DNA from: Akkermansia biwaensis
Lineage (GTDB): Bacteria; Verrucomicrobiota; Verrucomicrobiia; Verrucomicrobiales; Akkermansiaceae
NCBI RefSeq assembly: GCF_026072915.1
Contig: NZ_AP025943.1
Coordinates: 496,001-560,000 of the forward strand
Length of the DNA: 64,000 nucleotides
Reading direction: 5' to 3'
Made by a program: the position numbers and the translations under genes. The notes beneath the pieces are model-generated. The model was given only the letters and a program-made list of their open reading frames with translations, was not told where the DNA came from and made no database searches. Below, in pieces: positions 45,300 to 54,637 of the stretch; position 1 is the stretch's first letter, and every line of letters begins with the position of its first letter.

Positions 45300-47228
45300 T
45301 CAATCTTCTCCGTTCTGTTTCGGAAACAGGTCATCAAGCAGTTTGAGCATATCCCGGGCTTCCTCCAGGCCTTGTTCCGCCGCCTTGGCAATCCATTTTC
45401 TGCCTTTTGCCTCATCCTGCTCAGTTCCGTTCCCTGTCAGGTAAAGCAGCCCCAGCCCAAACTGGGCAGCCGGAACGTTCTGTTCCGCCGCTTTCCCGTA
45501 CCATTTCACAGCTTCACGGTAATCCTGCTCCACGCCTGCACCTTTCAGGTACATCCGCGCCAAATGATACTGGGCGTTTGAATTTCCCTGCCGGGCGGAC
45601 GCCAGATACCATTTGAAGGCCTCTTTCAAATCCTTCTCCACTCCCTGCCCCCCTTCATACATGGTCCCGAGATTGTCTTGAGCCGCGGCATATCCCTGTT
45701 CCGCCGCAAGGGCGTACCATTTGCACGCTTCCTTCAAATCCTTCTGCACCCCGTCCCCCGCCTCATACATGGTCCCCAGATTGTTTTGAGCCGCGGGATG
45801 CCCCTGTTCCGCCGCAAGGGCATACCATTTGCACGCTTCCTTTACATCCTTATCAACACCCTTGCCATTCTCATACAAAAGCCCCAACCGGTACCGGGCA
45901 TCATTCTCTCCCTGGACGGCAGCCAGGGAAAACCATTGGAACGCTTCTTTCAGATCCTTTTCCGCACCCTGTCCATATTCATACAGGAGTCCCAGATTTT
46001 TCTGAGCGGAAGAATTGCCTTGCGCGGCGGAAAGAGAAAACCATTGGAACGCCTCCTTTGGATCCTGCGGAACGCCACGACCGTAATAATACATGGCTCC
46101 GAGATTGTTTTGCGCCCATGCGTTTTCCTGCCGGGCGGCGGCGGAAAACCACTTGAACGCTTCTTTCAAATTCTGCGGGATTCCCATTCCTCTCTCATAC
46201 ATGACTCCCACGTTGTTTTGGCCGTCGGCCTCTCCCTGCTGCGCGGCGGACAAATACAGATCGAATGCTTTTTTTGAATCCTGCCGAACTCCTCTTCCCG
46301 TCTCATACATCTTTCCGAGGTTGCTCTGGGCCATCCCATATCCCTGCGCCGCAGCCAGGGAATATAATTCAAACGCCTTCTTCCAATCCTGCCGGACTCC
46401 GAGACCCCGGTCATACAGGGTTCCCAGATTATTTTGAGCAGCAAAATATCCCTGACGGGCAGCGGCGGAAAACCATTTGAAGGCTTCCTTGAAATCCTGA
46501 GGAACCCCGAGCCCCCGCTCATAAAGAATCCCCAGATTGTTCTGGGCATCGGCAAGTCCCTGCTGGGCGGACAAAGTATACCACCTGGAAGCCTCCTTGA
46601 AATCCTGTTCCATGCCCAGCCCTTCCGTACAACAGAGGCCAAGCAGGTTCTGCGACTGGGGTATTCCGCGCATAGCCGCCAGAGTCAGCCATTTGACCGC
46701 CTTCTTTAAATCCTTCTCCGTCCCCACTCCCTTATAATAGAAATTCCCCACATTGTGCTGGGCCGGCGCATATTCCTGCCCGGCTGCCAGCAGGTACCAT
46801 TCAAAAGCCTTTTTTGCATCCTGTTCCACACCTTCTCCGCATTCATGCATCACCCCAAGATAAAACTGGCTTTCCGGATCTCCCTGCTGCGCGGCACGGG
46901 AAAACCATTGAAACGCTTCTTTCAGATCTTTCCCCACCCCTTCCCCGGTATAATAACAAACTCCGGTCAGGAACTGTGCCCTGGCATTCCCCTGCCGGGC
47001 TGATGCCATGACGGAATCCGCCATGCTGCGGAAAAGAAAGAAAGACGGTCCCTTCCCCTCTTCAACGGGAGGAAGGGAGGGAAGCGTCCCGGAAGCAGGC
47101 ACCGAAGGAACAAGCAGCATCAACGCAGCCGTAAACTTGACGGTAAACCGGGATAACCGCCGCCTCCGGCCGCCGGACGCCAAAGCAAAAACGCGCCTGC
47201 AACATGAATTGAAACAACCAGACATCAT
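45300..47228 (-). CDS. secreted Sel1-repeat (TPR-like) protein
   Basis: About 642 residues from ATG at 47228; longer starts at 47270 or 47285 are possible and 47285 has a weak GGA upstream. A positively charged N-terminus (RRRRLSRFTVK) precedes a hydrophobic export signal (FTAALMLLVPSVPASG). Then come 15 Sel1 repeats of exactly 36 residues, each close to AQNNLGxxYExGxGVxxDxKEAFKWFxxAAxQG, and a short cap. Sel1 repeats form alpha-alpha superhelices for protein-protein contacts, often in secretion, envelope stress or host interaction. Neighbouring repeats are very similar (11-13 especially), which points to recent internal duplication. Partner unknown. Confidence 0.85.
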   Translation of the reverse strand: MMSGCFNSCCRRVFALASGGRRRRLSRFTVKFTAALMLLVPSVPASGTLPSLPPVEEGKGPSFFLFRSMADSVMASARQGNARAQFLTGVCYYTGEGVGKDLKEAFQWFSRAAQQGDPESQFYLGVMHECGEGVEQDAKKAFEWYLLAAGQEYAPAQHNVGNFYYKGVGTEKDLKKAVKWLTLAAMRGIPQSQNLLGLCCTEGLGMEQDFKEASRWYTLSAQQGLADAQNNLGILYERGLGVPQDFKEAFKWFSAAARQGYFAAQNNLGTLYDRGLGVRQDWKKAFELYSLAAAQGYGMAQSNLGKMYETGRGVRQDSKKAFDLYLSAAQQGEADGQNNVGVMYERGMGIPQNLKEAFKWFSAAARQENAWAQNNLGAMYYYGRGVPQDPKEAFQWFSLSAAQGNSSAQKNLGLLYEYGQGAEKDLKEAFQWFSLAAVQGENDARYRLGLLYENGKGVDKDVKEACKWYALAAEQGHPAAQNNLGTMYEAGDGVQKDLKEACKWYALAAEQGYAAAQDNLGTMYEGGQGVEKDLKEAFKWYLASARQGNSNAQYHLARMYLKGAGVEQDYREAVKWYGKAAEQNVPAAQFGLGLLYLTGNGTEQDEAKGRKWIAKAAEQGLEEARDMLKLLDDLFPKQNGED

Positions 47229-47427
47229 AGGAACTACCGGGCTTTTTAACTGAAGACGGAGTTCGACCATATGCTGGACAGACATATAATCATTCCGCAA
47301 AGAACAGGTTATGTACCAATACCCACAAAAACAGGAGAAATCAAGAGCATACCTTCCGCATTTTTCCTCCCCGTCCGAATATCCGGCCTCCGTTTCCCCT
47401 TTCATTTTCCTCTTCCGGAACAATGCT

Positions 47428-48747
47428 TCAGTCCTCATCCTGTCTTCCGGCCATCTCGCGGTGCCTGCGGGCCAGAAAAAATCCGGTGGCCGCCCACAGG
47501 GCGGAAATAGCGGCCCCGCCCAGCATGGCAAGCGGGGAATGGCCGCCCAGAACGTCAAGTGAACGTTTCAGCCATGCGCTCGCGGCGTCCCCGCCGCGGT
47601 AAAGCACCGTATCTATAAAGCTTTTGGCCTTGTACTTTTCCTCCGGAGACAGCACGGAATTCAGCATTTCGCGTCCAGGCCGCACCAGGCCGTATTCTCC
47701 AATGCGCCGTGCTACCGTCACGACGGCTGCCACGGCAAAGACCGGAGAAAAAGCCATCCAGACAAATCCCAAGGAAATGAGGACCGGAACCGCCACCAGC
47801 AGTGCGGATAGTCCAAACCTCCGGACAATGCGCCCGGCAAAAAACACCTGCAGCAGCATGGTACTCCCCTGAACAATGACATCAATGATTCCGAACACCC
47901 GGGTCTGCCGGACAGGATCGGGAAAGGCGGAAGCCACAGCCCGCATCAGTTCAAAGTACAGGAAGGTGTTGGTACTGGCCAGAAGAATGATGAACAGCCC
48001 GATCCCCATCAGAAAGGGGGAACGGAACACGGCGGAAGCCCCGGTAAACGGGTTGCCGCCAAGGGGACGCGCCCGGCAATCCTCCGGAAAAGGCGCGCCT
48101 GCTTTCCCTCCGCTGGCCGGATTCCCGTCCCGCCAGCGGTGCAGATACATTCCCGCCAGAACCGCCAGCCCCAGAAGAACGGCCGCCGCGGCAAATAGCC
48201 ACATGCTCTCCACTGCTCCGGCCAGAGTTGCCGTCACGGCAGGCCCCAGCACGGCTCCCAGGCTGCTGCCGCTGGCCACCAGCGCGAACAGGCGTTTTAC
48301 CTGGCCGCCCCTCATCACATCCGCCAGCACGCTCCATGCCACGGATACGGCCAGCAGGTTGAAAACGGACAGCCACACGTAAAACGCCCGTGCCGTCCAG
48401 GCACTGTCCGGACACGCCAGCATCAGCGCGGCAAATACTCCCAGATTGAGGATGAAGAATCCGTACGTCCACGGAAGGATGGACCTTCTCGGCACGCGGC
48501 AGGCAATCCACCCGAACAACATCTGGAACAGGAGGGACGCCCCAAACGTAGCCGTAAACAGCCACTGCAAATTCCGGACTCCGCCCGCAATGCCCATCAT
48601 TTCCCGGACCGGGCGCAGCATGGAATACGCCAGGAACAGTAGAAAAAAAAGCAGAATGCCTCCGGCAGCGGCAGGCAGCTCGGCCTCATCCACATTCAAG
48701 GCTCTTCGCAGCAGGCGCCCCAGGCTTCCCCTCTTCCAGTTGGACAT
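47428..48747 (-). CDS. MFS/Tlc-like (COG3202 type) transporter
   Basis: 439 residues from ATG at 48747. About 12 hydrophobic segments. The region FLAYSMLRPVREMMGIAGGV, then NLQWLFTATFGASLLFQMLFG and LADVMRGGQVKRLFALVASG, matches the bacterial group related to the ATP/ADP translocases of intracellular bacteria (Tlc/Npt). In free-living bacteria these are annotated as MFS-like and the substrate is unknown; nucleotide exchange cannot be assumed. It lies 199 bases upstream of the Sel1 gene on the same strand. Confidence 0.7.
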   Translation of the reverse strand: MSNWKRGSLGRLLRRALNVDEAELPAAAGGILLFFLLFLAYSMLRPVREMMGIAGGVRNLQWLFTATFGASLLFQMLFGWIACRVPRRSILPWTYGFFILNLGVFAALMLACPDSAWTARAFYVWLSVFNLLAVSVAWSVLADVMRGGQVKRLFALVASGSSLGAVLGPAVTATLAGAVESMWLFAAAAVLLGLAVLAGMYLHRWRDGNPASGGKAGAPFPEDCRARPLGGNPFTGASAVFRSPFLMGIGLFIILLASTNTFLYFELMRAVASAFPDPVRQTRVFGIIDVIVQGSTMLLQVFFAGRIVRRFGLSALLVAVPVLISLGFVWMAFSPVFAVAAVVTVARRIGEYGLVRPGREMLNSVLSPEEKYKAKSFIDTVLYRGGDAASAWLKRSLDVLGGHSPLAMLGGAAISALWAATGFFLARRHREMAGRQDED

Positions 48748-48886
48748 GCCCGCAATGTACCATATACCGTACAAACGCCTAATCCCAATTAATCCGCTCC
48801 CCTGAATTTCCTTCTCCGTTTACCGACATTCCCGGTTCAAACCGGAAGACGGAGGACGACCATAAAAAAGGAATCCGCACATTCCC

Positions 48887-48982
48887 TTAAAGACGGATGA
48901 AAACCGCACCTTCCGGAATAGTGAACAGCACCTCCCTTTGCCCGGATTCCCGGTTCCTGGTTTTCTTCTGTGTTGCATGCAT
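48887..48982 (-). CDS. possible 31-residue small protein with strong ribosome binding site
   Basis: ATG at 48982 is preceded by AAAGGAGGAATC, the strongest ribosome binding site noticed in the window. The peptide starts MHATQKKTRNRESGQREVLF and ends FIRL; it is basic and unlike anything recognised. A second ATG four bases later would give a 52-codon frame (48820-48978). It lies in the otherwise empty 393-base region between the divergent transporter gene and dinB. It could also be a leader peptide or chance. Confidence 0.3.
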   Translation of the reverse strand: MHATQKKTRNRESGQREVLFTIPEGAVFIRL

Positions 48983-49140
48983 GATTCCTCCTTTTGAAGC
49001 ATCCATTTCCCACTGGAAACATAAATTCCAGCAACATCCCCTTTTTCCCCGTCCAACTGGACTGGAAAGGGAAACCGTGGTATCGTGGGCCGTCTTCTCC
49101 GTCCACCCATCCGTCCCTGGCCGGAACACGGACATTCCCC

Positions 49141-50220
49141 ATGAAACAGAGAAAAATCATCCATGTGGACATGGATGCCTTTTACGCATCCATCGAACAG
49201 CGGGACCATCCGGAATACCGCGGCAAGCCCATTGCCGTAGGGCGTGCGGAAATGCGCGGAGTGGTGGCGGCAGCCAGTTATGAAGCGCGCCGCTTCGGGG
49301 TCCGATCCGCCATGCCTTCCATGAAGGCGATCAAACTTTGCCCCAAGCTTATCTTCACCCGCAACCGCATGGACGTGTATAAAGCCGTCTCCGCCCAAAT
49401 CCACGAGATTTTCCACCGCTACACGGACCTGGTGGAGCCTCTTTCCCTGGACGAAGCCTTTCTGGACGTCACGGAAAACAAGCCGGGAATCCCGCTGGCC
49501 GTGGAAATCGCCCGGCGCATCAAAAAGGAAATTCGGCAGGAACTGCGCTTGACCGCCTCCGCGGGGGTATCCTACAACAAATTCCTGGCCAAAATCGCTT
49601 CCGACTACCGCAAGCCGGACGGCCTGTTCACCATTCATCCCTCCCGCGCCGCGGAATTCATCGCCCGCCTGCCCATCGAATCCTTCTGGGGCGTGGGGCA
49701 GGCCACCGCCGCACGCATGCACTCCCTGTCCATCACCAACGGAGCCCAGCTCAGGGAACGGGACCAGGAATTCCTGGTCCGCCACTTTGGAAAAATCGGC
49801 ATCCTGTTCTACAACTTCGCCCGCGGCATTGACGAGCGCCCCGTGGAATCATCCCGCATCCGCAAATCCGTGGGCTGCGAGCAAACCTACCGTGAAGACG
49901 TCACCAAGACCCAGGCCCTGGAAAACAGCCTCCCCATTCTGGCGGAAGAACTGGCGGGGCGCCTGGCGCGCTCCGGATTCCGGGGCAATACCCTGACCCT
50001 GAAAATCAAATTCCCGGACTTCGTCCAGAAATCCCGGAGCATCACCGTTCCGGACTGCCTGACGGACATGGAAGACATCCTGCCCCTGGCGCGCACGATG
50101 ATGGAAGAACTGGATTCCGGAGACAGCACCTTCCGCCTTCTGGGCCTGTCCGTCTCCAACCCTTTGGAAGAACATCCTCCGGGCGTCTGGGAACAGCTTT
50201 GGCTGGATTTGGAATACTAA
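49141..50220 (+). CDS. dinB: DNA polymerase IV
   Basis: 359 residues from ATG at 49141. In-frame upstream codons exist, but HVDMDAFYAS must be near the N-terminus. Y-family polymerase for translesion synthesis. The catalytic acidic residues are in VDMDAFYASIE and SLDEAFLDVT; YNKFLAKIASDYRKPDG is the fingers/palm region, WGVGQATAARM the helix-hairpin-helix, and the little-finger domain runs to the end. The C-terminus lacks an obvious QLxLF beta-clamp motif and instead ends WEQLWLDLEY, which could serve as a variant. No LexA box was identified upstream. Confidence 0.95.
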   Translation: MKQRKIIHVDMDAFYASIEQRDHPEYRGKPIAVGRAEMRGVVAAASYEARRFGVRSAMPSMKAIKLCPKLIFTRNRMDVYKAVSAQIHEIFHRYTDLVEPLSLDEAFLDVTENKPGIPLAVEIARRIKKEIRQELRLTASAGVSYNKFLAKIASDYRKPDGLFTIHPSRAAEFIARLPIESFWGVGQATAARMHSLSITNGAQLRERDQEFLVRHFGKIGILFYNFARGIDERPVESSRIRKSVGCEQTYREDVTKTQALENSLPILAEELAGRLARSGFRGNTLTLKIKFPDFVQKSRSITVPDCLTDMEDILPLARTMMEELDSGDSTFRLLGLSVSNPLEEHPPGVWEQLWLDLEY

Positions 50221-50331
50221 TACCTCCACAGACTCCCATATTTTCTGGTTTCTTCCCTAAAAAAGAACCTTATACACAAGATATCGTGCCATGAATGAGC
50301 GAAACCGCATCTGCTCCGGTCTTACCCCCGT

Positions 50332-50847
50332 ATGAATACGGAAGAACGGAAACACTGGATATCATGGATGGCGACGATCGCGGAAGGCGTGGCGGGCGTC
50401 ATGGCCGTGGAAGGGGGAGTTCCCGCCTCCCAGAGCGTGCCTGACCCCGGCCCCTCCCGCAGGCGGCATCCGCTGACTGAAACGGAAAAGCGCATCATTG
50501 AGCATCAGGGAACGGAACCTCCCTTTTCCGGGAGATTCGTCAGCTTTTTCGAGCAGGGCACCTATGTCTGCCGCAAATGCGGGGAACCCCTGTTCCGGTC
50601 AGAAGACAAATTCGATGCCGGCTGCGGATGGCCCTGCTTTGACGACTCCCTGCCGGACGCCGTCCGGAGCATCCGCCAGAACTCCGGACAGCGCACGGAA
50701 ATCACCTGCGCCCACTGCGGCGGCCACCTGGGGCACCTCTTCAGCGGCGAACGGATGACTCCGAAAAACATGCGCTATTGCGTCAATTCCCTTTCCCTGG
50801 ATTTCCAGCCCGCGCCGCAACCGGTCATCGCCGGGCACATGTCCTGA
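50332..50847 (+). CDS. msrB: peptide-methionine (R)-S-oxide reductase
   Basis: 171 residues. The MsrB domain occupies about residues 48-158: zinc-binding CRKC and CAHC pairs, GCGWPCF, HLGHLF and the catalytic cysteine in RYCVNSLSLDF. Reduces R-methionine sulfoxide in oxidised proteins. A 45-residue N-terminal extension contains a moderately hydrophobic stretch (MATIAEGVAGVMAVEGG) and is not part of the enzyme fold; it might aid membrane association, or the true start may be the internal Met at residue 13. Follows dinB, so both are stress-related, but spacing suggests separate control. Confidence 0.92.
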   Translation: MNTEERKHWISWMATIAEGVAGVMAVEGGVPASQSVPDPGPSRRRHPLTETEKRIIEHQGTEPPFSGRFVSFFEQGTYVCRKCGEPLFRSEDKFDAGCGWPCFDDSLPDAVRSIRQNSGQRTEITCAHCGGHLGHLFSGERMTPKNMRYCVNSLSLDFQPAPQPVIAGHMS

Positions 50848-50971
50848 GAACGGGAAAAGGAGCGGCCGGGACGCACGCCGGGAGTGCCGTCAGGGTACTC
50901 CTGCCGCATTCCGGTTTCCGGGCAGGCGTTTCGCTGAAACATCTATTCTCCCTCCCGCGTAATGACGTATC

Positions 50972-52003
50972 ATGGGAATGTCCATCATACGCATCATTCC
51001 GGTCCTGCTGGCGCTCTTCCCTGCCCCATTGCCGGCGGCAGTTCCCAGAATCGCCATTCTGGGGGACAGCATCCCTTACGCCGGCTACTGGCCGGCTCTC
51101 CTGGAATCCGGCCTGCGGCGGAATTCCGCCTATAGAAACGCGGAAATCGTCAACTTTTCCCTCCCCAGTGAAACGGCCTCCGGACTTTCCGAGCCGGGCC
51201 ATGCGGCAGGAGCCTTTCCCCGCCCCTGCATCCACGACCGGCTGGACGCCATCCTTTCCCGGTACAAACCTACCCTGGTCATCGCCTGCTACGGCATGAA
51301 CGACGGCATGATGCAGCCTTTTTCCGAGGCCAACTTTCAAGCCTACCAGCAAGGCATGGAACGGCTGAAAGCGAAGACGGAGTCCGCCGGAGCCCGGTTC
51401 ATCGCCGTGACGCCACCCCTTTACATGGCGGACACGCCGGAAAAAGATTCCGCCCGCTACAACGCGGTTCTGGACATTTATGCCGAATGGCTGAACGGGC
51501 AGAAAAAGAAAGGCTGGCTGGTAGCGGACATGCGTCCCGGACTTTCCCGCCAAATCAGGGCGGCCAAAGAAAAGAACCCCCGATTCATGTATGCCCCGGA
51601 CGGCGTCCATCCCGGCCCGGAAGGCCATTTGATGATTGCCCGGTCCGTCTGGCCCGCAATAGCTTCTTTCCTGAATCTTTCCCCGAACGTCCGTTTCGCG
51701 GAAGGAGATGCCTTCAACAAAATCCTGGAACGGCACAACCTCTTCAAACTGGCCTGGCTGTCGGAAACGGGCCATAAGCGTCCCGGTATTCCCGCCGGCG
51801 TCCCCATCGCCGAACTGCCCCGCATCGCGGAAGATGTCTGGACCAAGACAGCCCCAGAACCCGGGGCGGACCCTCACTCCCGCAACCTGAAAAATACGGT
51901 CCCCGTCGTGGACTTCATCCTGGATGCCCTCCGGAAAACGGGCGCTTCCATGCTCCGGGAGAACAAGGAGCCCGCACGCACGGGACCGGAAAAGGCTTCT
52001 TGA
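50972..52003 (+). CDS. secreted SGNH/GDSL hydrolase
   Basis: 343 residues with an N-terminal signal (SIIRIIPVLLALFPAPLPAA). SGNH blocks: ILGDSIPYAG (catalytic Ser), LPSETASGL (Gly), YGMNDGM (Asn) and PDGVHPGPEGH (Asp and His). All catalytic residues are present. Such periplasmic enzymes commonly remove acetyl groups from glycans; in a mucin or polysaccharide degrader this would fit sialate or carbohydrate esterase activity. The C-terminal 100 residues after the hydrolase core are an extra helical region of unknown role. Confidence 0.85.
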   Translation: MGMSIIRIIPVLLALFPAPLPAAVPRIAILGDSIPYAGYWPALLESGLRRNSAYRNAEIVNFSLPSETASGLSEPGHAAGAFPRPCIHDRLDAILSRYKPTLVIACYGMNDGMMQPFSEANFQAYQQGMERLKAKTESAGARFIAVTPPLYMADTPEKDSARYNAVLDIYAEWLNGQKKKGWLVADMRPGLSRQIRAAKEKNPRFMYAPDGVHPGPEGHLMIARSVWPAIASFLNLSPNVRFAEGDAFNKILERHNLFKLAWLSETGHKRPGIPAGVPIAELPRIAEDVWTKTAPEPGADPHSRNLKNTVPVVDFILDALRKTGASMLRENKEPARTGPEKAS

Positions 52004-52120
52004 AAGAACCTCTTTCAGACCATGCTTCCGGCCTTCAGGACCGCAGGGGGATTAGCTTGACCTTTACCGGAATGTCGTTTACTTTGGTTCGAGCATTATT
52101 TGCAACCACTCACACTTATT

Positions 52121-53368
52121 ATGACCGACCGCAGAATTGTTATCACCGGCATCGGAGTGATCAGCCCCCTGGGCAATGATCTTGCAAGCACCTGGGAAGC
52201 CATGAAGGCCGGACGCAGTGGGATTGACACCATCAAATCCATGGACGTCTCCGATTATTCCACGAAGATCGCCGGTGAAGTCAAGGATTTCGACCCCACC
52301 CCCTACTTCAAGACTCCGAAGGACGCCCGCCGCGTGGACCGCTTCACGCACTTTGCCATGGGTGCGGCCGGAATGGCTCTGAAGGACTCCGGCATGGATT
52401 TGGAAGCCGTGGACAAGACGCGCATCGGCGTCATGGTCGGGAGCGGCATCGGCGGCCTGGGCACGCTGGAAAGCCAGCACGCCACTCTTATTTCCAAGGG
52501 ACCGGCCCGCGTGTCCCCCTTCATGATCCCGTACATGATCAGCAACATCGCCTCCGGCCTCATTTCCATGGAATACGGTTTCGGCGGTCCCAACATGTCC
52601 ATCGTTACGGCCTGCGCCACCTCCAACCACAACATCGGGGAAGCATGGCGCATCATGAAATTCGGCGATGCGGACGTCATGGTCTGCGGCGGGGCGGAAG
52701 CCACCATCCTGCCTACGGGCGTAGCGGGCTTCAGCAACATGAAGGCCCTCAGCTCACGCAACGACGAACCCCAGCGCGCTTCCCGCCCGTATGATGTGGA
52801 CCGCGACGGCTTCGTGATGGGTGAAGGCGCGGGCGTCGTCATTCTGGAAACGCTGGAACACGCCCAAAAACGCGGCGCCAAAATCTATGCGGAACTCGTC
52901 GGCTACGGCATCTCCGCAGACGCCTACCACCTCACCGCTCCGGACCCCGAAGGCCGCGGAGCCGCACGTTGCATGCAGATGGCCCTGGACCACGCGGGCA
53001 TGAAGCCGGAAGACATCGACTACATCAACACGCACGGCACCTCCACGCCGCTGGGCGACATCTGCGAAACGAAGGCCATCAAGGCCGTCTTCGGCGACCA
53101 CGCCAAAAATGGCCTGCTGATCAGCTCCACCAAATCCATGACCGGGCACCTTCTCGGCGCCGCAGGCGGCGTGGAACTGGCGGCCTGCCTCATGGCCATG
53201 CAGGACGGCATTATTCCGCCCACCATCAACGTGGACAACCAGGACCCGGAATGCGACCTGGACTGCGTGCCCAACAAGGCGCGTGAAGCCAGGGTGGACG
53301 CCGCACTGAGCAACTCCTTCGGGTTCGGCGGCCACAACTCTTCCGTCATCGTGAAGAAATTCGCCTGA
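52121..53368 (+). CDS. fabF: 3-oxoacyl-ACP synthase II
   Basis: 415 residues from ATG at 52121; an upstream in-frame TTG is unlikely. Starts with the family N-terminus RRIVITGIGVISPLGN. Active-site Cys165 in VTACATSNHN, His in NTHGTSTPLGD and His in KSMTGHLLGAAGG. Elongates fatty acids by condensing malonyl-ACP with acyl-ACP. It is the housekeeping enzyme, in contrast to the diverged synthase next to bioF. No acpP gene is directly upstream. Confidence 0.95.
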   Translation: MTDRRIVITGIGVISPLGNDLASTWEAMKAGRSGIDTIKSMDVSDYSTKIAGEVKDFDPTPYFKTPKDARRVDRFTHFAMGAAGMALKDSGMDLEAVDKTRIGVMVGSGIGGLGTLESQHATLISKGPARVSPFMIPYMISNIASGLISMEYGFGGPNMSIVTACATSNHNIGEAWRIMKFGDADVMVCGGAEATILPTGVAGFSNMKALSSRNDEPQRASRPYDVDRDGFVMGEGAGVVILETLEHAQKRGAKIYAELVGYGISADAYHLTAPDPEGRGAARCMQMALDHAGMKPEDIDYINTHGTSTPLGDICETKAIKAVFGDHAKNGLLISSTKSMTGHLLGAAGGVELAACLMAMQDGIIPPTINVDNQDPECDLDCVPNKAREARVDAALSNSFGFGGHNSSVIVKKFA

Positions 53369-53462
53369 TTCCTTCCGGAACCCGGAATCTTCCCGGCGGA
53401 AGTGCCGATGCTTGTGTTTCACCGCAATCATCGCGCTTCCGCCTTCTGCATTTTTTACAACC

Positions 53463-53906
53463 ATGGCCGCCAAAACACATCAGGACATTCTGCTCATGCG
53501 CTGGGCCCTGTTTTCCGTAACGGGGATCGTCCTCATCGTGGTGCTCTACTCGGTGGGGGTAACGCCTTCCTGGGCATTTGCCCTGAGAGAAGCCATGACC
53601 CAGGCTCCGTTCTTGCTGCCTCCGGACGCGCCCGCCCTGTCCCCCGGCGCCGGATTCCTGCTGTGCATACTGCTCACCCTCGCCGTGGCCTGCAATCTGC
53701 TGCTGATGCGCGGGCTTCTCCGGAAATCGGCCGTTCTCGCCGCCTTCCTGCTCCTGCTGGCCTGCTTCACTCCGGCTCTGGGCCTCTGGGGCGTTTTCTT
53801 CAACTTCGTGCCCTGCCTGCTTTCCGCCGGAACTGCGGGCCTGCTGGCCATCCTGTGGCCCCTCCCGGCGGAGCGGGAACAGGAACCATCTCCATCTCAT
53901 GAATAA
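53463..53906 (+). CDS. small membrane protein upstream of recR
   Basis: 147 residues from ATG at 53463. Hydrophobic segments: WALFSVTGIVLIVVLYSVGV, FLLCILLTLAVACNLLLM, SAVLAAFLLLLACFTPALGL and LLSAGTAGLLAILWPL, giving about four membrane spans. No family recognised. Its last eight bases overlap the start of recR, so the two are translationally coupled. Function unknown. Confidence 0.65.
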   Translation: MAAKTHQDILLMRWALFSVTGIVLIVVLYSVGVTPSWAFALREAMTQAPFLLPPDAPALSPGAGFLLCILLTLAVACNLLLMRGLLRKSAVLAAFLLLLACFTPALGLWGVFFNFVPCLLSAGTAGLLAILWPLPAEREQEPSPSHE

Positions 53907-54507
53907 TCTGGATTATCCCCTGCCTGTGCTTGAACTGGTCGCCGCCCTCAAGCAATTGCCGGGCATCGGCACGCGCGGCGCGGAACGCATGGCCCTGTGG
54001 ATGCTCCAGGGGCACATGGGAGAGGCGGAATCCATCGCCCGGACCATCGGCCAGGCGGCGGACAGCGTCACGCCCTGCCCGGTCTGCGGCTTTTTCAGCA
54101 CGGCGGAAGCCCCCTGCGAAGCCTGCCGGGACGAGGAAAGGGACGCCCGGACCATCTGCGTGGTGGAACAGGCCACGGACGTCATCCCCATTGAACGCAG
54201 CAGCGCCTACCGCGGATTGTACCATTGCCTGGGGGGCAAACTCTCGCCGCTGGACGACGTGGAGCCGGAAGACCTGAACATCCGCTCCCTGGTGGAACGG
54301 GTGGCCGGCCAGCCGGGGTGCGAAGTCATTCTCGCAACGGGGTCCGATGTGGAAGGGGAAGCCACGGCCACCTACCTGCACCACTTGTTGAAAGCCCTGG
54401 ACTGCAAAATCTCCCGCCCCGCCCAGGGTCTGCCCGCCGGGTCCGGCCTCAGCCACGCGGACACGCTGACCCTGATGAAAGCGCTGGAAGGCAGAACCGT
54501 GCTTTAA
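53899..54507 (+). CDS. recR: recombination protein RecR
   Basis: 202 residues, normal length. Helix-hairpin-helix LKQLPGIGTRGAERMALW, C4 zinc finger CPVCGFF...CEAC and Toprim domain (ICVVEQATDVIPIE, ATGSDVEGEATATYL). With RecO it loads RecA at gaps. Overlaps the upstream membrane protein gene by eight bases. Confidence 0.95.
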   Translation: MNNLDYPLPVLELVAALKQLPGIGTRGAERMALWMLQGHMGEAESIARTIGQAADSVTPCPVCGFFSTAEAPCEACRDEERDARTICVVEQATDVIPIERSSAYRGLYHCLGGKLSPLDDVEPEDLNIRSLVERVAGQPGCEVILATGSDVEGEATATYLHHLLKALDCKISRPAQGLPAGSGLSHADTLTLMKALEGRTVL

Positions 54508-54637
54508 CCGCTCCCTTCCGGCAATCCACGTATTTCCGGAAATACGGACACTCTGAAGGAAACCGGCCGGAGAGTTTTTTCTGCCGTCTGAAACATATCC
54601 TACCAAGCCGCGCACCCCAAATCTCCAGAGGAAGCAT

